Position numbers and translations under genes: made by a program. From Carposina sasakii (taxonomy: Eukaryota; Arthropoda; Insecta; Lepidoptera; Carposinidae), in assembly GCA_014607495.2 (NCBI GenBank), contig CP053153.1, forward strand, positions 11,780,001 through 11,844,000: 64,000 bases of DNA. Direction: 5' to 3'. Below, in pieces: positions 56,268-64,000 of this stretch (its first letter is position 1; each line of letters opens with the position of its first letter). The notes below the pieces were generated by a model. The model searched no databases and was not told where the DNA came from. It saw only the letters and a program-made list of their open reading frames with translations.

Positions 56268-56431
56268 TATAGAGGAATAAGATGTACATTAGTAATGTAG
56301 TACATTATTGTAGATTACAGTAATGCAATCTAATTGTCAAGGACTGGAACTGTAAGGTACCGGAAAGTCTCATGGTGCATCGACGCAGTTAGTAGGACAT
56401 TGAGCACTCTATGACATCTTATTCCTCTATG
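56268..56431. mobile_element. hAT-like MITE (family M5) at an FNIP 5' splice site
   Basis: 164 bp with ends TATAGAGGAATAAGATGT and ACATCTTATTCCTCTATG (inverse). Flanked by CCTCTGC at 56261-56267 and 56432-56438, and one further CCTCTGC precedes the left copy. The right duplication overlaps intron bases +5 onward of the FNIP exon ending at 56443. Relative of 32053-32321. Confidence 0.8.
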
Positions 56432-56442
56432 CCTCTGCTTAC

Positions 56443-56609
56443 CCGAATCCCCTCTTCCCAGTGAAAAGCTCAGCGAGACCCCCTCCTCCCTCGGCGGAAC
56501 GTTCAAAGGGTTGGAGCCCAGCATCAGGTCCCCACTGCTGGCCCCGCTCTTCCTCTCGCGACTGATCCGCCGCGAGGTGGGCACGCCGAACACTTTTGTG
56601 CACATCAAC
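56443..56609 (-). CDS. FNIP: FNIP first recognisable coding exon
   Basis: 167 bp. Acceptor TTAATCGTAG before 56609, donor TTCGG/gtaagc after 56443; one base in, one base out. It encodes LMCTKVFGVPTSRRISRERK, then SGDLMLGSNPLNVPPREEG and VSLSFSLGRGDSG. The MxxKVF motif is the known FNIP segment that follows the conserved N-terminal longin strands. The preceding exons (with the FG.VAM.Y.G..K.H family motif) were not found up to 64000. Confidence 0.87.
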
Positions 56610-57130
56610 CTACGATTAAATATTTTTATATGTAGGTCGTTGAAAAACAATTGAAGACCGGCACCGTTATTACGTATCTAACAAAATCGATTCAATTGCG
56701 AATATTGCAGAATACATGGCTGCGGAATCTCCCCCATGATCCGTACATTCCTTTTCCATTAGTTTCTCAGAACAGACAATATTAGTATTTAACCTACCAT
56801 TTCGAAAATAACATTTACGACGTTTTCGCATTAGCATACTTCTCTACAAACACATACCTAATTTTTGATGTTAAATGCAATAAATGATTCGTGCACACGA
56901 GAAAAAACTTTAAAGTTCAAGGTCTTGCCGTCGTCGCCCTCAACTTTTAACCTATCTTAAAGACTTCGTTCGCCAAATAAAGGTCATTGCAAAATTAGCA
57001 ACCATACACCAAAACAACGGTTTTTCACCCTGTAAAGTTTCCCACTGCTGGGCAAAGTCTACCCCTTAGACCACCCATTCATTTTCATAGTATTTAGCTT
57101 AACATAGCCCTACTACTCATATTACCCCTT

Positions 57131-57899
57131 TTTTTTTTTCTCTTTATTTTTAAGGGGTTTTGTCACAGAGTGACTATGTCACCCCTGTAGAGACAAGATA
57201 CATAATTGTAACACAATAACAAACAAGTAAAATCAAAGTTAACTAACTCATAGTTATAATCTATAGGTATAACCCCAAAACTTAAACCACCCGTAAATAA
57301 AGTTTGACTAACATTTTAGCCTCCTCAGAAAGCGGGGAAGCTAAGATGCTGTTACACCTACCCACGTCAGACCCATACAAACTATCAATTTCTTGACGTT
57401 GCGCCTCGTTCCGCACACACTCCAGTAGTACGTGGTTAACATCTTCCTCCACATTGCATTCAGCGCAATTGGGGGAATCGGATAAACCCATCAAATATTT
57501 AAACTTATTTGTTGGAATGTGTCCCGAGCGAAGTCGCAACAATGTAACAATATATTTCCTACTTGCATCACATTGGTCGAACCACGGGTACCGAGGAGGA
57601 TGACCTTGAATGGTTTTATACCAGATACCTTTCTCTAAGGAACGCTTATCAAAGTACTCATGCCACATCTGTCTGCAAATAATCTTTACTCCGCATAATA
57701 ATTCACTGTGGATAGGTAAACAACTATAGATGAAGCCGTCACTTATCGCCTGTCTCGCCATTACATCAGCCTTCTCATTACCCGCTATGCCTATATGCGA
57801 GGGAATCCACTGGATAATAACTTCTTTATTTAGAGCTCGAAGCTTATGAACCGAATCAAGGACACTGTAGGCTATCGGGAGTCCTCGATTGCTCGAGGG
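57131..57899 (-). mobile_element. 5'-truncated LINE with poly(A) tail and 9-bp duplication
   Basis: Flanked by TTACCCCTT at 57122-57130 and 57900-57908. On the minus strand it starts within an RNase H domain, runs to a stop at 57282, has a 3' UTR of about 130 bp with AATAAA, and ends in a run of A (T run at about 57129-57140 on the plus strand). A classic target-primed insertion that stopped early. Confidence 0.85.
57282..57899 (-). pseudogene. LINE RNase H and C-terminal domain, truncated
   Basis: The open part encodes the end of an RNase H domain (VIIQWIPSHIGIAGNEKAD, the last catalytic Asp in NEKAD) followed by the C-terminal region with LLRLRSGHIPTN and a CX2C..H..C zinc-like motif (CAECNVEEDVNHVLLEC). 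This order is typical of Jockey/I-type insect LINEs with RNase H. No reverse transcriptase or endonuclease remains. Dead copy in sequence upstream of the FNIP exons. Confidence 0.85.
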
Positions 57900-57909
57900 T
57901 TACCCCTTA

Positions 57910-60730
57910 CATAATACAGTTGATGGAAGTATAAATATACCTAGGTTTGTCTCAAATATAACCGGCGCGCGCGCACGTGTATCGAATTCTAAAGATAATA
58001 ACAGATACCAATAAATCCTCCGACTCCGTTAGCGCAGTCACATGATCCTCCAACGCGAAAGAAACCGGAAATTATGACATTGTAGGACAAGTATATTAAA
58101 AAAAAAAAATAGGTTTCTTTTTAATTATAGGTAAGTATAGGTTAGTGAAGATTGTCACCGTCCACGAAAAGGATTACTTAGCAGATTTTTACTTTCATAA
58201 TTTTATTATTAAACATTTTTTGTTTTAATTATAGTTAATGAAACATGTATCATCAATCATCATACGTAACCACTCCATTTGTAAGTATGTTTCTCATTTA
58301 CTTTTTGGTTTCTCTGTGCTTTTCTACGAGCTTTTATTTTACCCTCATAATATCACATTGACTCAAACTCAAAATAATTGCTAGATTATTAGAAAAAAAA
58401 CCAACTAATTGCCTACTCAAATCATACATGTAAATACATGTAATCACGCCTTTATCCCTTACGGGATAGGCAGAGCACCAATGGGACCACATGGTGCCAC
58501 TTCTGACCAATTTTGAGGGTATAGTTGAGATGTACAAGTTCGGTTAGTAGTGACAGGTGGTCAGCCCATCGCCTACAAAACACCAAGACCCTCTTGTTCC
58601 TTTACTGACTTGTACAGTATGCCCGGGAAGAGAAGCAGCTGTAGTATTATACGTTTTTTCCTCACTCCCAGGGCAGCGTAGAAGAAATCAAATCAAATCA
58701 TAATCATTTATTCGACATGAAAGCATTAACAACATGTTTGTCGATGGTCTTTTTATATGTTACTTTCTATGTTCGCATCCCAAAATGAAACCGCTACCAA
58801 ACAAAAAAAAGGAGGTGAATTTAAACAACCTAAAAAATTAAATCGCAAAAGTTTTGCTTTGGCAACGGTCACCACCCTAAGGTGCGATTTGTTACGCTCT
58901 GTCAGGCATAAGTTGGCGATTCGGTGCTAAATAGCCACCAACGTGGAGCTAATAAGAGTTAAGGTCGCCTAAAGACGAAATCCAGGAGAACTGCTTGGAA
59001 GAAGAAATAGCAAGAAAGTTCCCAGCGACACAGTCAAAACTAAGTAACATATTAACAAAAGAATCTTAAATCCTACTCTTCTCATTACTTATACAAAAGA
59101 TGCCTATATAATTATATGCGCTGCATACATTATTATAAAAGTAAGAAAAAATAGAATGACTAATGAAAAGCTCGCATAGTAAACAGTCACATGACCGTCT
59201 ACGTGAGGCTTATACGCGTAAACTATGCCGTGAGGTCATTAAAGTTTGGTTGCCAACATATTTTTATGACAAACATCTGTTTATTAATGCTAAAAATAAA
59301 AGTCTAATGTGGTAAAAAGGTAATATTTTTGAACAATTCATCACAAAAAGTCATTTAGTTTGGCAGTTTATGCAAAAGTTGCTTCTCAGCTATATATACT
59401 CTAAGGTTACACCTGTTTAAAAATCAGGCGTCTGATTGTTTTTTTTTTTTTTTTGTTAATAATTAAGATTAGCTCATCAGAGCGGGTAACTGTAAGAAGT
59501 TATTAAGTTTTTGTACATTATAATATACCTTTACAGTTATATAAAAATTCGAATTTAAACTAGATGATGACTAGATATTATTATTTTAAGTTACTGCATC
59601 GACTATTCTATGTTCATAAACTTTATTCTTCTGATAGGCTATAGTAAACGTTTGGAAAAATCGGCTCGACTGCATGCTATTCGAAGCATAATCCATCCCG
59701 CTGTATTTCTGTACTATGAAAAGTCATCGAAGCAATGTCACGTTGTAATCTTATGTCATTTAAGTCGACTCACGTGACTTTTTTTTGTCTTGAACCACCA
59801 TATTCGGCGCAGTAGATTAGTGTACCTGCTTATACAAAACATTCCAAATAGGGCACACAGTTCTACTTACTGTTCTTCGTTTCATGTTGCTTCTACCTGT
59901 CTACTTACTTCTTTTGATCTGTATTTCTACCCTATTTCTATTGTCTTTTTCTATGTTACCTCTGTCCGTGTATGTGTAATTTTCAAATAAAAAACTATTC
60001 TATTCTATTTCTAAGTTGTTTTCTCCATAATAACAAGAAAATTAAACATATGATTTTGAGTCTGAATTTTGTGACTAGGTTTTCCATAGTAGGCTATTTT
60101 CACAGCATTTCGATTACGAGTAACACACCTTATATTGCACCCTGTACATAAACATTAAAATATTCGCCATTAAGGTCCGGTCTAAATCTTATATCAAATC
60201 CCAAATCCATCAATGTTTTTAAATTTTCAACTAAGCCAATGTAAAGAACGTTTTAAATTCGGCTCGTGAACAATAAAGAATTTTGTATCCATCTATGTAT
60301 GTCATAGTACTTAAAATTCTCTCACACTCGCTAATTTACAGTTACTAACGTACAGATTAAAGGTAACTCAAAACCTTGGTAAGAGGTCAAACGAACCGCA
60401 CCATCGCTGCGCTGAACAATTGACCAGACCTTGAGGACTGGCAGGTGAAAGAACTCGCTTGACCTGCCCAGTAGTGCTGTGAGAGCTATCGCAAACTATA
60501 GACGTTTTATCGTTCGATTAAATCGATTACCCAATCGGAAGATAATGTAATCATGCTTACTGCGCAAATTGTGAGCTGGAATAACTGATAAGTAGCAGGC
60601 GATAACTATCTTACAAATTATTTATCACATAAACATCCGTACCCACTTATAAAACTTTATCCGCCAATTTATGATTTAATCTGACCATTAATAGTCGGAC
60701 TAATACTCAACGCTTTCAACAGTTTTAGTA
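57910..60730. other. Non-coding stretch, upstream or first intron of FNIP
   Basis: No exon found. It contains a family-D repeat (58435-58560), a retroposon terminus (58686-58760, same as 42415-42480) and a degraded M2 piece (60005-60148). Confidence 0.5.
58435..58560 (+). repeat. Dispersed repeat family D, copy 2
   Basis: Same word order as 20790-20890 ('atcacgcctttatccctta', 'ggcagagcacca', 'tggtgccacttctgacca'), extended on the right into family-B-like words ('agcccatcgcct'). Confidence 0.62.
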
Positions 60731-60734
60731 CGAA

Positions 60735-60927
60735 CTAGTGGACGCCCGCGACTCCGTCTGCGTGGACTGCAGAAAAAACAAAATGTCGAAATTATCCGGG
60801 ATAAAAAGTAGCCTATATGTTAAGTAGGACCTATGTCAATATATATTCCTAAAAACTGCATCGAAATCGGTACAGCCGTTTCTGAGATTAGCGTGCACAA
60901 ACGTTGATCCGTTACAATTTTATTATA
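60735..60927 (-). mobile_element. Helitron-like fragment, 3' end intact
   Basis: On the minus strand it ends GGGCGTCCACTAG before a T, with the same hairpin and ATCCCGGATAATTTCGAC region as 51917-52283. The 5' side stops at GTTACAATTTTATTATATT, a few bases short of the usual TC start. Confidence 0.65.
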
Positions 60928-61504
60928 TTCTTATTCTTTATTGCACATGCACAAAAGAAATATGGCATACAACATAAAAGAAGAGATGCATGTACAATGT
61001 ATTATATGTATAGACATAGATAGAATAGATAACTCTTCGACTGCAAAACTTAGTTATTTACACACGGGCATGTAAAGCGAAAAATGTTTCATTTTCAAGA
61101 TTGCATGAACATACCTGGATTGTATTAGAATATATACCTTAAAATCTGATTCATAAATCCCCAAATTCTTGCATTTTATATTCACAGCATTTCGCTTAAC
61201 ATATCCTTTCCGTTACACTGCACCCTGTACACTAATCAGTAGTAAATCTTTCATTATTTACTATTTAATGGTTTGATAAAACATAACACAAAATGTAACA
61301 TTTAATAAAAACAGAGTCGCAATTTCTGTACCGTCTCCTGTAAGAACAACGTATTTTACTTCTAAATTACTTAACGAACAGCAGCGATGCGTTTTTTTAA
61401 TGCAATACAGATAGAGACCGACTTCCTGGATGTGTCATTCATTCATTCATTCACTTTTGTCTCGACATTGACGAAGGAAATTATGTAGGTATACATACAT
61501 ACAT

Positions 61505-61625
61505 ACATACATATAATCACGCCTTTATCCCTTACGGGGTAGGCAGAGCACCAAGGGCCGATAGAACCATATGGTGCCACTTCTGGCCAATTTTGAGGTA
61601 TAGTTGAGATGCACAAGTGTAGAAA
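61505..61625 (+). repeat. Dispersed repeat family D, copy 3
   Basis: Nearly identical to 20790-20890 over about 100 bp and preceded by a CATA microsatellite, as retroposon tails often are. Confidence 0.65.
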
Positions 61626-62269
61626 CTTAGGAGATTCACTGCCAATTATTATAGACCATTACATAGCAAGAATTATAGTATTTGCCTTGGTACAGTGCAC
61701 GAAGTTTGTACTTATTGTATTTACCCGACAGCGCCGGAATGATCTGGCATGCTCTAGTCTCTAAGTTCGAGCCGCCTGATTTTGAAAAAGCCAAAAATTA
61801 CCTTATTATAAAGTATTGGCCTACTTTATCTGTCTAAATAAGTCTAATTAAGTTTCTTTAGTAATTACGTTACTTTCAACACTCAATACACAACCATTCG
61901 TTGCATTCACCGTAGTTAAAGAACTTTTATAAGCTGTTGCCGGAGAAACGGTATGGACTACCTACATACTGAAAATATCTACATACATCGGTGATTTACA
62001 TGCTATTTACCTATACAGGTAAATAACTCATGTCAACGGAACTATTCTTAGTCCTTGACTATTTACTTTCGCCATATTAAGAAACTGACATGTAAGTACA
62101 TGTCCAAATATAAAATATGTCTTTATAAATACGAAATTTATCTAACTAGTGACGCACGTAATGTTTTCTTCATTTTTAGAATATTCAAACAAGAAATAAT
62201 CAGATATCTTACACAATAAATAGTTTCTATTTTATTTCCAGTGCTTTATTTACCTAACTGACTGAAGAC

Positions 62270-62445
62270 TGAAGAGTCGACTAAAAAACTCGGGCATTCT
62301 CTCAGGCGATAAGCTAGCAACTTGTCACTGATCATTTACATCTGTCCCAGCTGTGCTAAACGTGGCTGTGGGATGTCCTTTATAATCCTGCAGTTCTGGC
62401 TACCCCGTTTTCGGAACACAGCCGCGTGTATGTGCCAGTAGTATG
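62270..62445 (-). repeat. Dispersed repeat family B, inverted copy
   Basis: Plus-strand words 'ctcgggcattctctcaggcg', 'agctagcaacttgtcactga' and 'cctgcagttctggctacccc' are the inverse of the family-B series. Confidence 0.65.
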
Positions 62446-63169
62446 TTTTAATTGCTTGTAACTGTATTAAAGTTTTCTCCTTATGAAAGTATTTTCTCCC
62501 TATGAAAGTACAGAGGATTTAAAGCTCTTTTTCTATGGTCTGTCTATATCTACAACACCCACATAGCACATATCCGTGAAAAATCGCGCACAAACCTCAA
62601 TCAATCTAGGTTTTTTTTGTTTACTTTATCTCGAAGGAAAGTCAAGGGGAACTAAGCCCATACAGCCATTGTCTTTAGTAAATGATTTCTGAATTTATGA
62701 TGGATGATATTGATGCTGATTAATGAAAACGTCGGAAAAATCCTCAAGAATGGGTGTAAAATTAGTAAACATCAAAAAGAATTGCAGAAACAACTTACAT
62801 GAGCCCACGAAGAGATCGTATTCCGACTAAAGTTTTACTTAGCTTACCTGCATATAAAACCATGCACACGCACTAGATTCACATCACAAGTAAACAAAAT
62901 ATAACTTATCTACCAGAAAACATCACTTTACTTTACATGCAAGCCATTTACAAATAAATTTTGATTTTCACAAGAAAATTACACCCGCTCCTTTCCAGCT
63001 TTTCCCGCCGAATCAATCAATCTAGGTATACGTCGATGTTGTCATATATTACAAATACAAATCGTTTATTTGTTCAACACAGGTACAGTACAGAGTACAT
63101 AAAGGTCTTTGTTTAGAGTTAGTTCTGCCATGTTGTGCCGCAAGGCATACAAATTTATAGAATTAGTTA

Positions 63170-63202
63170 TTGGTGAGGATTTTTTTCCATTTCTTTATTA
63201 AT
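63170..63202 (+). mobile_element. 33-bp stub of S3 SINE with 18-bp duplication
   Basis: AATTTATAGAATTAGTTA stands at 63152-63169 and again at 63203-63220. Between them is GGTGAGGATTTTTTTCCATT and TCTTTATTAAT, exactly the 3' end of the S3 SINE. The shortest of three S3 insertions in the window, all with long perfect duplications. Confidence 0.85.
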
Positions 63203-63437
63203 AATTTATAGAATTAGTTAATGAAGCTCCACCACACGATACATTTTCATTAACCAATTTTATTTTTATCAGATAAAAATTCATTTATTGTATAATAAGC
63301 CTTCTTTGCAAGAAATCTATGTAATTTATTTTTGAATTCATTAAAATTATTTATTTCTACAATGTCATTAGGTATATATGTCATTATTATATATTAGTGG
63401 CGCCATTCCAAGTACGCTTTTCCTAAACAATGCAGTT

Positions 63438-64000
63438 TTAGATGGACACACTAATTATATTTCTGTGTCGTAAACTATTTAAATTTTGGAATAAGTACTG
63501 ATTGGTTCTGACAAAAATCACCATTTCATAAACGTACAATCCCGTGAGAGTCAATATGCTTAATATTTGAAAATATGGTTTACATGAGTCAAGATGGTGA
63601 ATTCCACACAAGGATCGTATGCATCTTTTCTGTGATCTAAATATTAATTCTCTATCAGTTGCGTTAACCCAGAATATAATGCCATATCTAAGAGTTGACG
63701 TAACATAAGCGTGGTATGCAGTCAAAACGACAGACTCATTAACAACCTTTCTTAGATTACATAATGCATATGAAAATTGATTAAGTTTTTTACAAATAAT
63801 TTCAGAATGATTTTTCCATGTCAACTTATAGTCTAAACTTAATCCTAGGAATTTCGTAATATCTGTTTGGTCAATATGTCGCCCGTTATATGCTATATTC
63901 AAATTTGGTACATAATTCTTTGTTGGAATGTCATAATATTAGTATTGTCCAAATTTATTTTTAAGTTATTGCATGTCAACCAATTAATTATAGTTCCAAG
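63438..64000 (-). pseudogene. LINE reverse transcriptase C-terminal part, cut by the window edge
   Basis: The minus-strand frame 63438-63902 encodes TKFLGLSLDYKLTWKNH, TSTLRYGIIFWVNA, SQKRCIRSLCG and LTLTGLYVYEMVIFV, the region just downstream of the reverse transcriptase fingers/palm in Jockey/CR1-type insect LINEs. Upstream, 63903-64000 continues the protein in another frame (INWLTCNNLKINLDNTN), so one frameshift is present near 63900. The rest lies beyond the window. No sign of activity. Confidence 0.82.

Larger units (their letters stand above)
37150..56609 (-). other. FNIP: Folliculin-interacting protein gene, ten visible coding exons
   Basis: The exons (minus strand, 5' to 3') are 56443-56609, 55732-55845, 55283-55437, 53599-53720, 52743-52883, 51008-51157, 44350-45836, 43408-43534, 42756-42864 and 37150-37356. 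All nine introns are GT-AG and every phase matches, giving one frame of about 926 codons. FNIP proteins have an N-terminal longin domain and a DENN domain with a long disordered insert. They bind folliculin, act on lysosomal Rag GTPases in the mTORC1 pathway and contact AMPK. The gene is incomplete: roughly the first 200 residues of the family are not in the exons found. Introns are loaded with mobile elements, including a 4.6-kb LTR element in the last one. Confidence 0.9.
60928..63151. other. Non-coding stretch
   Basis: No gene recognised. It holds a degraded M2 piece (about 61055-61231), a CATA microsatellite at 61495-61513, a family-D repeat (61505-61625) and an inverted family-B repeat (62270-62445). 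Confidence 0.5.

Overview
The window looks like a piece of a moth or butterfly (Lepidoptera) nuclear genome. It is AT-rich, full of 'tacctacc' words, has large introns with ordinary GT-AG splice sites, and is densely packed with mobile DNA: Gypsy-type LTR elements, a piggyBac element, Helitron-like elements, hAT-like and 'ACAGGGTG' MITEs, tRNA-derived SINEs and truncated LINEs. The order Lepidoptera is inferred from this repeat style; I cannot name a species.

The only host gene I recognise is a folliculin-interacting protein (FNIP) gene on the minus strand. Ten consecutive coding exons, about 926 codons, run from 56609 down to a stop codon at 37150. All nine exon junctions have GT-AG borders and matching phase. 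The missing N-terminal part, perhaps 200 residues by comparison with the family, should lie upstream (beyond 56.6 kb, probably beyond 64 kb). FNIP works with folliculin at the lysosome in nutrient and energy signalling (Rag GTPases/mTORC1, AMPK).

Layout. 1-7.28 kb: non-coding, with MITEs, one nested inside another. 7.29-14.50 kb: a three-layer nest. A minus-strand LTR retrotransposon (5-bp target duplication) has a 4.1-kb transposase-less DNA transposon (3-bp TAA duplication) inside its 5' LTR, and that transposon contains a fold-back element, tandem repeats and two MITEs. 14.77-19.62 kb: a complete plus-strand LTR retrotransposon with one 1339-codon Gag-Pol frame, identical 112-bp LTRs and a 5-bp duplication. 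20-22.9 kb: LINE tail, SINE and MITE. 22.93-25.01 kb: a decayed piggyBac element between TTAA sites. 25-37.1 kb: non-coding, with SINEs, two hAT-like MITEs with 8-bp duplications, a Helitron-like element holding a five-unit tandem array, and more MITEs. 37.15-56.61 kb: the FNIP gene; its last intron holds a young 4.6-kb LTR element with a shortened Gag, and other introns hold SINEs, MITEs and Helitron pieces. 56.6-64 kb: upstream or first-intron sequence with two truncated LINEs.

I found no new multi-gene system. The best leads are a MITE whose target duplication overlaps an FNIP 5' splice site, two LTR elements with in-frame deletions but good termini, a TAA-flanked transposon with GC-rich ends, and a tRNA-derived SINE family whose insertions include 33- and 52-bp stubs with 13- to 18-bp target duplications. 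All boundaries were read by eye; family names rest on motifs, not database searches.
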